Assembly: GCA_902462475.1 (NCBI GenBank)
Contig: CABQCB010000101.1
Location: 1-6,710 of the forward strand
Reading direction: 5' to 3'
Length of the DNA stretch: 6,710 nt
Origin: an uncultured Oscillibacter sp.
GTDB lineage: Bacteria; Bacillota_A; Clostridia; Oscillospirales; Oscillospiraceae
Part shown: one piece after another, positions 1-6,453 of the stretch
Numbering within the stretch: position 1 is the first letter of the stretch
Layout of the letters: each line of letters starts with the position of its first letter
Program-made: the position numbers and the translations under genes
The notes under the pieces: generated by a model
The model's database searches: none
Told to the model about the DNA's origin: nothing
What the model saw: only the letters and a program-made list of their open reading frames with translations

Positions 1-1
1 G

Positions 2-1414
2 GGCTGGGTGGGCCGGCTGCTGGGCGCCGCCGGCTCCATGGGCATCCTGGTGGCATTGCTGCTGACGGTCTACGCCTCCGACGATCTTTACAACAGCTTC
101 CATGTCTCCAACGCCTATTATATTCCCTCCGTCTTCAATGAGCTGGGCTTCCCCTACTGCTTCTGCCACCAGTTCACCACCTACCCCATCGACCGGCCCG
201 ACGGCTTTGACAAGGCCACGGCGGCCTCCTGGGAAACCGGCGACCAGCCCGGCCAGGGAGAGGATGTGCACCTCATCATGGTGATGAACGAGGCCTTTTC
301 CGACCTGACGGACGATCCCGCCTTTACCTACACGGAGGAAAACGATCCTCTGCCCAACCTCCACGCCCTGCAAAGCGCCCCCCACGCCATCAGCGGCCAT
401 GTGGTGGTGCCCGGCTTTGCCGGCGGCACCGCCAACACGGAGTTCGACGTGCTCACCGGCATGCAGACCAACGCCCTCTCCGCCTCCACCACCTCCTCGT
501 TCCGGGTGGTGAACCGGGACCTGGACAGCGTGCTGCGGGTCTTTGCCTCCGACGGCTACCACACCTCCTTCTTCCACCCCGGCGACGACTGGTTCTACAA
601 CCGGGAAAACGTCTACGACTGGCTGGGGGCGGAGGAGACCGTCTTTGTGGACGAGATGGAAAACCTCACCTACAAGGGCCGCTGGGTCACGGATGACTAC
701 ATGGCCGGCTTCATTGAGGACAAATTTGAGGAGGCCGTGTCCCAGGGAGAGCTTCTTTGCAACTACACCACCACCATCCAAAACCACATGTCCTACACAG
801 CGGACAAGTACGGTGAGGGCTATGTATATCCGCCGGTGGAGACGGACGCCCAATTGACCGACGACGTGCGCACCATGCTGGAGGTGTATATCGAGGGCGC
901 CCGGGACGCGGACGCCATGCTGGGCCGTCTGGTGGACTACTTCTCCCAGACGGACGAGCCGGTGGTACTGGCCTTCTGGGGCGACCATCTGCCCTATCTG
1001 GGGGACAATCAGCTGGCCTACGCCCAGCTGGGCTCCGAGGTGGCTCTGGCGGAGGAGGACCGGGAAAATCCCCTGTGTTCCTATGAGACGCCCTATGTGA
1101 TCTGGGCCAACGACGCCGCCGCCCAGGTGCTGGATTGGGAGAGCGCCGTGGAAAACCTGGACCTTCCGGAGACCAACCGGCTTTCCGCCAGCTTTTTGGG
1201 CGCCGCGCTGCTGGAGCTGACCGGCCGGGGCGAGGAGAGTCCCTGGTTCGCCTTTTTGAACCAGCTGCGGCGGGAGCTGCCCGTGGTGCAGAAAAAGACC
1301 TACATGACCATGGACGGCACCCTCACCCCCCTGCTCACCAGCGATCAGCAGGAGATGATCGACCAGTGGCGCCAGTGGAGCTACTACAAGCTGCGCTACA
1401 AAGAAGTGGAATGA
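2..1414 (+). CDS. LTA synthase family / sulfatase-fold phosphoglycerol transferase (5' partial)
   Basis: This is the C-terminal part of a membrane-anchored, sulfatase-fold enzyme of the LtaS/MdoB type (COG1368). Such enzymes move glycerol phosphate from phosphatidylglycerol onto a glycolipid or glycan outside the cell membrane. The frame is open to the first bases of the window. A GTG at base 8 lies inside a hydrophobic helix with no ribosome site, so the true start is upstream and the multi-helix N-terminal domain is missing. Counting the codon at base 8 as residue 1, the last membrane helix is about 5-22. The catalytic domain shows metal-ligand Glu95 in MNEAF, nucleophile Thr141 in GGTANTEF, His190/Trp195/Arg199 in HPGDDWFYNR, His260 in QNHMSY, and the metal pair Asp326-His327 in FWGDHLPY. 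All match the positions expected in LtaS-like enzymes, so the enzyme looks active. The exact polymer made (lipoteichoic acid or another glycerol-phosphate decoration) cannot be told. The gene converges on the minus-strand operon and ends 6 bp before the shared terminator. Confidence 0.9.
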   Translation, partial: GWVGRLLGAAGSMGILVALLLTVYASDDLYNSFHVSNAYYIPSVFNELGFPYCFCHQFTTYPIDRPDGFDKATAASWETGDQPGQGEDVHLIMVMNEAFSDLTDDPAFTYTEENDPLPNLHALQSAPHAISGHVVVPGFAGGTANTEFDVLTGMQTNALSASTTSSFRVVNRDLDSVLRVFASDGYHTSFFHPGDDWFYNRENVYDWLGAEETVFVDEMENLTYKGRWVTDDYMAGFIEDKFEEAVSQGELLCNYTTTIQNHMSYTADKYGEGYVYPPVETDAQLTDDVRTMLEVYIEGARDADAMLGRLVDYFSQTDEPVVLAFWGDHLPYLGDNQLAYAQLGSEVALAEEDRENPLCSYETPYVIWANDAAAQVLDWESAVENLDLPETNRLSASFLGAALLELTGRGEESPWFAFLNQLRRELPVVQKKTYMTMDGTLTPLLTSDQQEMIDQWRQWSYYKLRYKEVE

Positions 1415-1420
1415 CATGAA

Positions 1421-1454
1421 AAAACGCGGGCTTCCATCAGGAAGCCCGCGTTTT
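1421..1454. terminator. Bidirectional intrinsic terminator between convergent genes
   Basis: The 15-nt arms at 1421-1435 and 1440-1454 are perfectly complementary around the 4-nt loop ATCA. The core is GC-rich (CGCGGGCTTCC), with A4 at the left foot and T4 at the right foot. Read on the plus strand the hairpin ends in TTTT. Read on the minus strand it ends in six T (complement of 1419-1424). It lies 6 bp after the plus-strand gene stop and 23 bp after the minus-strand HD-GYP gene stop, so it can end both transcripts. Confidence 0.92.
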
Positions 1455-1477
1455 GCGTTTGGTTGAAAGCGGTGTCC

Positions 1478-4030
1478 TCAGCCCTTCCGCGCCGCCGCCT
1501 GGGGAGAGAGCGGAATGCTGCGGCTGCGGATCAGCTGGATGAAGATCTTTGCAAGAGAAGGGTCGAACTGGGTGCCGGCCCCCTTGCGGATCTCCTCCAG
1601 GGCGTATTCCAGCGGAAGGCCCATGCGGTAGGGCCGGTCTGTGGTCATGGCGTCGAACACGTCCGCGATGGCCAGGCACCGGGCGGAGACGGGGATCTCC
1701 TCCCCGGCGATGCCCCGGGGATAGCCCTTGCCGTCCCAGCGTTCATGGTGGCCCAGCACCGCCGGGATCAGATAGTCCATCTCCGGCAGGTGGCGGATCA
1801 TTTCAATGGAGTTGTTCACATGGTCCTTCATGATCCGGTACTCCCCATCCTCCAGCTTGCCGGTCTTATTGAGGATATTCTCGGGGATGGAGATCTTGCC
1901 GATGTCATGGAGCAGGCCCGCCGCGTAGATGGTGCGCACCTGGTCGTCATTGAGCCCGGCAGCCACCGCCAGCGTGGCGGCGTAGCGGGCCACATTTTTG
2001 CTGTGGGCATAGGTGTAGTGGTCCTTGGCGTCGATGGCAGCCGTCAGCGCGGAGATCATGGACAGGGCGGAGCGGTATTCGCCGTCTCCCCGCTCGATGC
2101 GGTCCACAATGGCGTCCGTCCGTTCCGCCAGATGCTGGGGCACCAGGTCCGAGGCGCCCCGGAAAATGACGATCTGGTCCTTGCCGCCCTGCTTGGCGTT
2201 GTACACCGCCAGGTCGGCATTGTCCATCAGCTCCTTGGCGCTGGAGGCGGCATAGGGCGCCGAGCAGATGCCAACGCTCACGGACAACGGCTTGAGCCGC
2301 TGCCGCTCCGGCTTTTGGTTGATCCGGGCCACCCGGGTCTCGATCTCCCGGGCCAGGGTCCTGGCCCGCTGGGTATCCTGCAGAGGCAGCAGCACGGCAA
2401 ACACCTTGCCGCTGGTGCGGAACACGATGCCGCTCTCTCCGGTGCAGCGGCTGATGACCTCGCCGATGCGGCACAGGGCGGCGTCGCCCTCGCCCACACC
2501 GTAGAGCTGGTTATAGAGCTTGAAGTCGTCCACATCGATGTACATGAGCGTCAGGCACTCCCGCCCGCAGGAGAGGAACTGTTCTTCCAGCTGCTCTACA
2601 AAGAAGCGGTAATTATAAACGCCGGTCAGCGGGTCGATGCGGGCCTCCCGGAACATCTTTTCATAGAGGGCCGCGTTCTTCATGGCGATGGACGCGATGG
2701 AGCTGACCGTCTCCAAAAAGCCGATCTCTACGGCGTTGAAGTTTCTGCCCCGCTCCTTGGCGGAAAGCAGCAGCAGTCCCACGATCTCGTCCCCGTCCCG
2801 CATGGCGGCGACGCAGTCGATGTTCAGCCGGCGGAACAGCTCCTTTTCCGCCTCCCAGACGGACAGGTACCGGGGGCTGTTCTGGAACTCGCCCACGATA
2901 AGATAGTTCTCCTGTTCTTTGAGGTAGGCGATCTGGGGACTGTCCTTGGAAATGGAAAACGACAGCGTGGCCAGAGGGCTGGAGCAGTAGCGGGCCTGGT
3001 AGTTGTCCCCCTCCAGCAGGCAGATATACATCTGCTCGATGGGGATCTCCCGGGACACCACCTGCCCCATCTTCTCCATGATGTCCGCGGTGCTCAAGGA
3101 CTGGGAGACCTCTGCGGAGAAGTTTTTCACCAGGCGGTTTTGCTGCTCTTCCCGGGTGAACATGGACTCCAGCAGCCGCCGCATGAGGATATAGGTACCG
3201 CCCAGCAATCCGGCAAACGCCACGGACACCACCGTCGTGGCCGAGCGCTCCCCCAGACCCAGAGTCTGCTCTGCGAAAAGGTGCATGGGAGAGATGAAGT
3301 TGGCGGCGGCCATGATGCAGATCACCGCCAGCACCAGCGTCAAAAGGGACCGGGACACCACCAGCGTCAGCCGGAACATGCGGCGCTTGTAGAGCGCATA
3401 CATCAAAAGGGCCGCGAATATGATGCCGGACAGGGCGTCAAAGGGGAAGGTGTTGCCCGGCAGGCCCACCTGCAGCAGGTTGCCCGCCAGCATCACCAGG
3501 CCGCCGTAGATAATGACCTGGATGCCCGGCGAGTGGACGCCCTGCTCCCGCATGACCTGCATGAGCATCACCGCCGTGGCCCCGATGATGGCCACGAACA
3601 TGATGCAGGGAATGACGATGTGCCAGTCCAGGCTGTACGTAAAGAGGGTGGAGCCGTCCGGCATGACCACCGGCGTGGGAGGCTTGAGATAAAAGCCGCT
3701 GACCGTGCCGGGGATGATGGCCAGGGTCCAGATGGTGAACACCGCCAGCAAAAAGCGTCCCTTCCGCCTGGAGAAGGTGTGCACGAAAAAGTAAAAGAAC
3801 AATTCCATGCTGAACAGTGCCACCAGGGACACCTTATACCAGAAATTCATGCCCGGCCACATCTGCAGCCGCATGAGGATGGCACCGCCGGACCACAAAA
3901 TAGCGTCCAGCAGCACCGCGAGAAACGCCCAGATCTCCGGGGTCTTTTTGGTGGCCAGGAACGTGACGAACATCAGCAAAAAGCAGCTGAAGACCGTGAT
4001 GTTGATAAAGAGGAAAGGGATGTCGTTCAC
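1478..4030 (-). CDS. Membrane GAF / degenerate GGDEF / HD-GYP protein, probable c-di-GMP phosphodiesterase
   Basis: This 850-residue protein probably senses a signal in or near the membrane and hydrolyses cyclic di-GMP in the cytoplasm. About nine hydrophobic helices lie at residues 4-25, 34-54, 65-84, 93-113, 135-157, 169-188, 195-213, 223-246 and 264-284. The first seven resemble the seven-helix N-terminal domain of some histidine kinases. A GAF-like domain spans about 310-455, a GGDEF-fold domain about 460-625 (opening with DPLTGVYN at 466-473), and an HD-GYP domain about 650-840. The HD-GYP motifs are intact: His676, His708-Asp709 followed by IGK, His737, HHERWDGKGYP at 761-771, and Asp790. 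The GGDEF signature reads SGKVF at 540-544, so cyclase activity is unlikely and the domain may be regulatory. The start is GTG, with GGGAGG 8 nt upstream. It overlaps the stop of the preceding gene by 4 bp (GTGA), indicating translational coupling. It is last in a three-gene operon. Domain identity is firm; the signal sensed is unknown. Confidence 0.93.
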   Translation of the reverse strand: MNDIPFLFINITVFSCFLLMFVTFLATKKTPEIWAFLAVLLDAILWSGGAILMRLQMWPGMNFWYKVSLVALFSMELFFYFFVHTFSRRKGRFLLAVFTIWTLAIIPGTVSGFYLKPPTPVVMPDGSTLFTYSLDWHIVIPCIMFVAIIGATAVMLMQVMREQGVHSPGIQVIIYGGLVMLAGNLLQVGLPGNTFPFDALSGIIFAALLMYALYKRRMFRLTLVVSRSLLTLVLAVICIMAAANFISPMHLFAEQTLGLGERSATTVVSVAFAGLLGGTYILMRRLLESMFTREEQQNRLVKNFSAEVSQSLSTADIMEKMGQVVSREIPIEQMYICLLEGDNYQARYCSSPLATLSFSISKDSPQIAYLKEQENYLIVGEFQNSPRYLSVWEAEKELFRRLNIDCVAAMRDGDEIVGLLLLSAKERGRNFNAVEIGFLETVSSIASIAMKNAALYEKMFREARIDPLTGVYNYRFFVEQLEEQFLSCGRECLTLMYIDVDDFKLYNQLYGVGEGDAALCRIGEVISRCTGESGIVFRTSGKVFAVLLPLQDTQRARTLAREIETRVARINQKPERQRLKPLSVSVGICSAPYAASSAKELMDNADLAVYNAKQGGKDQIVIFRGASDLVPQHLAERTDAIVDRIERGDGEYRSALSMISALTAAIDAKDHYTYAHSKNVARYAATLAVAAGLNDDQVRTIYAAGLLHDIGKISIPENILNKTGKLEDGEYRIMKDHVNNSIEMIRHLPEMDYLIPAVLGHHERWDGKGYPRGIAGEEIPVSARCLAIADVFDAMTTDRPYRMGLPLEYALEEIRKGAGTQFDPSLAKIFIQLIRSRSIPLSPQAAARKG

Positions 4031-5634
4031 AGTGCCGGCCTCCCTTCCGCCCCGTCCGCCTGCTGGCGCAGGAGGCCCACGATATCCAGCATGCCGGGGT
4101 TGATCCGGGGCAGGCGGGTGCCGATCTTCTGCTCGTAGGCCGCGATGGTGCCGTATTTCAAAATGGTGATCTGCAGCGGCTCCATATTCAAAAGCTTCTT
4201 CAGATCGCCGTAGTCACTGTCAAAGTATTTGAAATACAGGCTCAGGTGCTCCGTCAGCACCGTGCGGGTCACCACCTCGCTGGCCTGGGCGTCCGGCGGC
4301 AGCTCCAGATACATGTGCAGGAAGGGGTCGTCCTTTTCGTTGAACTCCTTTTTCAGCACCCAGTCGCCCAGCTCCAGGCGGCTCAGGCGGATCACCTCCT
4401 GCATGGACGAGGCGGTGATGCGGGTAAAGCCGGCGATATCGATCACGTCCGGCACCCGGTCCACGAACGTCAGCCGGGGAAGCTGGCCGCTGCCGGCGGT
4501 GAGGCAGTGGTACATATCTCCGATGCGGTAGCGCATGAACGCGCCGCCGTGGAGCACGGAGAGCACCAGCTCGTATGTCTCCCCCGCCTGGATCTCATCC
4601 ATCAGGCAGGTGCGGGGCTGGTAAGCGGGGTCCGTCAGGTTGCGGCGCATCTCCGACTCGGGGATGAACTCATAGAAGCAGGCATCCGGGAAAAATACCA
4701 TGCCCCGGTGCTCCCAGTTCTCCGCGCCGATACAGGTGGACTCCGTTCCCGCGGCCAGCTCCACCGGGGCGATGCCCCAGGCCCGGGTCAGCCGGTCCCG
4801 GTAGCACTTGGCGTCGGTCCCGGCGAAGAAAAACGCCTTGAGCCGGAACACGTCCCCCGGTGTGATGGGGCGGCCGTCCCGGCGGCTTACGTATTTGGCT
4901 TTCAGATAGCGCACGGCGTTGCCCGGCGATACCTTCATGTGGTGGCCGCCGCCTCCGCCGCCGCTGCTCTTGCCGAAGCTCTCGGTGATGTAGTTGGCCA
5001 CGGAGCCGATGCCGAAGAAAAAGTCCACACCGCCGCCCATGGCCATGGCGAAGCCCTTTTTGATCCGCTGGCTGAAGCTCAGATCCGAGTTGGTGTTGGA
5101 GTCCGGCAGCCAGGTAAAGTGGATATCCTCGTCAAAAAGAGAGGGCATCAGTCCCGTGGCATAGGGCAGCGGGGCACCGCCGTACAAGATCCGGTCGCCG
5201 GATTTCAGGTCAAAGTCTCCTTTTTTCCGGGCGGTGGCCATCATCATGGTGGCCAGCAGGTTGTGGCGGTAGGTATCCAGCATGCTGCGGGTATAGGGCG
5301 CCAGTTTGATGGGGCGCAGTCCGCCCTCCCAGGTGGTCTGGATCCACACGGCCGGCTCCGCGCACAGCATCTCCGCCCGCTTGGGCAGCAGCACGTCGGC
5401 ATAGTCGGCATAAGTGGTCAGGGGCAGGCACTGGCGCAGCTCGTCGATGGTGCGGGGCGTCTTTCCCCGCAGCAGGAGCTTTCCAAGTCCACTGGCGCTC
5501 CAAAGCGTCAGCTGCTCTTCCATCAGCCGCCGCTGGGTGTACATATAATCGGCCAGGCTCATGTCCAAAAAGCCGCAGTATTCCTGCCACAGCTGCTCCC
5601 GGGAGCACTTTTTCAGCTTATCTTCAAAGCGCAT
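4027..5634 (-). CDS. GH3-like adenylate-forming (ANL superfamily) protein
   Basis: This 535-residue soluble protein resembles the GH3 family (named after plant auxin-conjugating enzymes), which activates carboxylic acids with ATP and joins them to amines. The whole-protein layout fits GH3: an N-terminal helical region, the motif GTESTCIGAEN at 296-306 (like the GH3 SSECYFG segment), YRIGD at 369-373 with the conserved ribose-binding Asp, and PRLTFVDR at 386-393 at the hinge before the C-terminal subdomain. The phosphate-binding loop, usually SGTTxGxxK, is instead TTWEGGLRPIK at 100-110, so catalysis may be altered. Six consecutive Gly at 225-230 form an unusual low-complexity loop before HHMK. 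The open frame extends to 5763, but those 43 extra residues overlap the upstream gene. The ATG at 5634 has a ribosome site and gives a 13-bp gap. The stop overlaps the next gene by 4 bp. Substrate unknown; non-catalytic or different chemistry is possible. Confidence 0.8.
   Translation of the reverse strand: MRFEDKLKKCSREQLWQEYCGFLDMSLADYMYTQRRLMEEQLTLWSASGLGKLLLRGKTPRTIDELRQCLPLTTYADYADVLLPKRAEMLCAEPAVWIQTTWEGGLRPIKLAPYTRSMLDTYRHNLLATMMMATARKKGDFDLKSGDRILYGGAPLPYATGLMPSLFDEDIHFTWLPDSNTNSDLSFSQRIKKGFAMAMGGGVDFFFGIGSVANYITESFGKSSGGGGGGHHMKVSPGNAVRYLKAKYVSRRDGRPITPGDVFRLKAFFFAGTDAKCYRDRLTRAWGIAPVELAAGTESTCIGAENWEHRGMVFFPDACFYEFIPESEMRRNLTDPAYQPRTCLMDEIQAGETYELVLSVLHGGAFMRYRIGDMYHCLTAGSGQLPRLTFVDRVPDVIDIAGFTRITASSMQEVIRLSRLELGDWVLKKEFNEKDDPFLHMYLELPPDAQASEVVTRTVLTEHLSLYFKYFDSDYGDLKKLLNMEPLQITILKYGTIAAYEQKIGTRLPRINPGMLDIVGLLRQQADGAEGRPAL
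4039..4044 (-). promoter_or_regulatory. Shine-Dalgarno site for the HD-GYP gene
   Basis: GGGAGG on the minus strand, within GAAGGGAGG, sits 8 nt before the GTG at 4030-4028. It supports this non-ATG start and lies inside the end of the upstream GH3-like gene. Confidence 0.8.
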
Positions 5635-5638
5635 GGAC

Positions 5639-5647
5639 TCACCCCCC
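5639..5647 (-). promoter_or_regulatory. Shine-Dalgarno site that fixes the GH3-like gene start
   Basis: GGGGGGTGA on the minus strand, close to the anti-16S consensus AGGAGGTGA, lies 4 nt before the ATG at 5634-5632 and directly after the TGA of the upstream gene. It favours this start over the in-frame ATG at 5763, which lies within the methyltransferase gene. Confidence 0.7.
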
Positions 5648-6193
5648 TCACATCTTTTTCCAGCAGGCGCGGATGCTGGCCCTGTTGGGCACCAGGAAAG
5701 GTGTGGATGCCTGATAGGCCCCATACCCCTCCAGCCGCGCCGGAAACACACACCAATCCTCAAAGACCACCAGCCCCACGTTCAAAGCGCTCAGGACCAC
5801 CGCCTCCCACAGCGGCAGCCCGACGGTGAAGGCCAGACAGCCATACAATCCCGCAAACCACAACACCCCCGGGTGGCGGCACAGGGCATATACCCCCGTG
5901 GTGCAGGCCGGGCGTTCTTCCCCCGGGCTTGCATAGGAGGCCCCCACCGGCAGGGCGAAAAACAGCGTATAGATCTCCAGAAGGAAAAACAGCGCCCCAA
6001 GCGCGAAAAGCAGGCCCCGCAGCCACCCGTGGACCAGGGGCATCCCCTGCCGGGCCTCCAGGACCGTGCCAGATACCAGCAGCAGCGCCCCCAGGGGGAA
6101 GCAGAGCTTCAGCCCCTTTCGGCCCAGCCGCCAGTCATTATAATCGCTGAGAAAAAACAGGCCAAAGCCGCAAAGGCTCAGACAAAACCCCAT
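5648..6193 (-). CDS. Isoprenylcysteine/phospholipid methyltransferase-like integral membrane protein
   Basis: This 181-residue membrane protein has the hallmarks of the ICMT/PEMT class of SAM-dependent membrane methyltransferases, which methylate carboxylates or lipid amines at the membrane face. Hydrophobic helices are at about 2-16, 29-45, 56-81, 109-127 and 128-145. The C-terminal signature follows the expected order: CRHPGVLW at 105-112 (the RHP SAM-binding motif), Glu145 in the last helix, then GYGAY at 156-160 and TPFLVP at 164-169. The size is normal for bacterial members. The ATG at 6193 has GGAGG 9 nt upstream (6207-6203), and a promoter lies about 60 bp upstream. It is the first gene of the operon, followed after 13 bp by the GH3-like gene. 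Bacteria with no prenylated CaaX proteins often carry such proteins, and the substrate is unknown. A carboxylate activated or conjugated by the neighbouring enzyme is one possibility (inference). Confidence 0.82.
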   Translation of the reverse strand: MGFCLSLCGFGLFFLSDYNDWRLGRKGLKLCFPLGALLLVSGTVLEARQGMPLVHGWLRGLLFALGALFFLLEIYTLFFALPVGASYASPGEERPACTTGVYALCRHPGVLWFAGLYGCLAFTVGLPLWEAVVLSALNVGLVVFEDWCVFPARLEGYGAYQASTPFLVPNRASIRACWKKM

Positions 6194-6202
6194 CGGCTCA
6201 GT

Positions 6203-6207
6203 CCTCC
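6203..6207 (-). promoter_or_regulatory. Shine-Dalgarno site for the methyltransferase gene
   Basis: GGAGG on the minus strand is 9 nt before the ATG at 6193-6191, supporting that start. Confidence 0.75.
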
Positions 6208-6221
6208 GTCCGATCGTTCCG

Positions 6222-6234
6222 CAAACGCCGTTTG
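6222..6234. repeat. 13-bp palindrome in the operon leader
   Basis: CAAACG-C-CGTTTG is a perfect inverted repeat with a single central base. It lies between the predicted transcription start (about 6250) and the methyltransferase start codon, about 15 bp upstream of the ribosome site. It could be a repressor site or a small RNA hairpin (5-bp stem, 3-nt loop) in the leader; no known regulator is recognised. Confidence 0.5.
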
Positions 6235-6256
6235 ATTATGTTTACTATTTTTCCCT

Positions 6257-6285
6257 ATTATACAAATATTCCTGTATAAATTCAA
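6257..6285 (-). promoter_or_regulatory. Sigma-A-type promoter of the three-gene operon
   Basis: On the minus strand a -35 box TTGAAT (6285-6280) is followed after exactly 17 bp by a perfect -10 box TATAAT (6262-6257). This predicts a transcription start near 6250 and a leader of about 57 nt before the methyltransferase ATG. The box pair lies in the only clearly AT-rich stretch of the window, between the uvrC end and the operon. No other convincing promoter is seen before the downstream genes, so it probably drives all three. Confidence 0.82.
6258..6279. promoter_or_regulatory. Candidate operator: inverted repeat inside the promoter
   Basis: TTATAC (6258-6263) and GTATAA (6274-6279) are perfect 6-bp inverted arms separated by 10 bp, spanning the -10 box and most of the -35/-10 spacer. 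A dimeric repressor bound here would block RNA polymerase. The arms partly reflect the TATAAT sequence itself and local AT richness, so chance is possible. Confidence 0.4.
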
Positions 6286-6378
6286 CAAATTTCCCCTCGA
6301 CATTTTTCACAAATCGTATGCATCGAGCATGGGCACAACATATAGATTTCCAGCTTCACCCAAAACGCAATCTGTTGT

Positions 6379-6417
6379 CAAAGCGGGGAGATTTTCCCAT
6401 TTTTCTCACCAAAGCGG
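6379..6417. repeat. Pair of 8-bp direct repeats CAAAGCGG
   Basis: CAAAGCGG occurs at 6379-6386 and again at 6410-6417, 31 bp apart start to start, which is about three helical turns. The pair lies upstream of the operon promoter and past the uvrC stop. The repeats are short and may be coincidental; a regulator binding on one DNA face is the alternative. Confidence 0.3.
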
Positions 6418-6453
6418 CACAGTGCTCCGTCAAAACAGCAACAGCGCCCCGCC

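Noticed and set aside
8..10. GTG at base 8 as start of the LTA-synthase-like gene
   Set aside because: The frame stays open to the left edge, no ribosome site can be seen, and it would leave a truncated membrane helix; the gene is more simply cut by the window edge.
1463..4138. 891-codon open frame on the plus strand
   Set aside because: Antisense to the HD-GYP gene with identical codon boundaries. The translation is His/Gln/Gly/Asp-rich without recognisable domains, and it exists because the real gene avoids TTA/CTA/TCA codons.
5635..5763. 43-residue N-terminal extension of the GH3-like protein
   Set aside because: It would overlap the methyltransferase gene by 116 bp, has no family-like sequence (Pro/Arg/Cys-rich), and the ATG at 5634 has a good ribosome site.
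4246..5829. 527-codon open frame on the plus strand
   Set aside because: Antisense shadow of the GH3-like gene running into the methyltransferase gene; low-complexity His/Gly/Val-rich product, no ribosome site or domain.
6376..6381. Perfect TTGACA -35-like box on the minus strand
   Set aside because: No -10-like hexamer lies 16-18 bp downstream; the first TATA-like sequence is about 31 bp away.
6194..6453. A c-di-GMP riboswitch upstream of the operon, expected given the HD-GYP gene
   Set aside because: The predicted leader is only about 57 nt, and no c-di-GMP-I-like conserved core could be found by eye in the gap.
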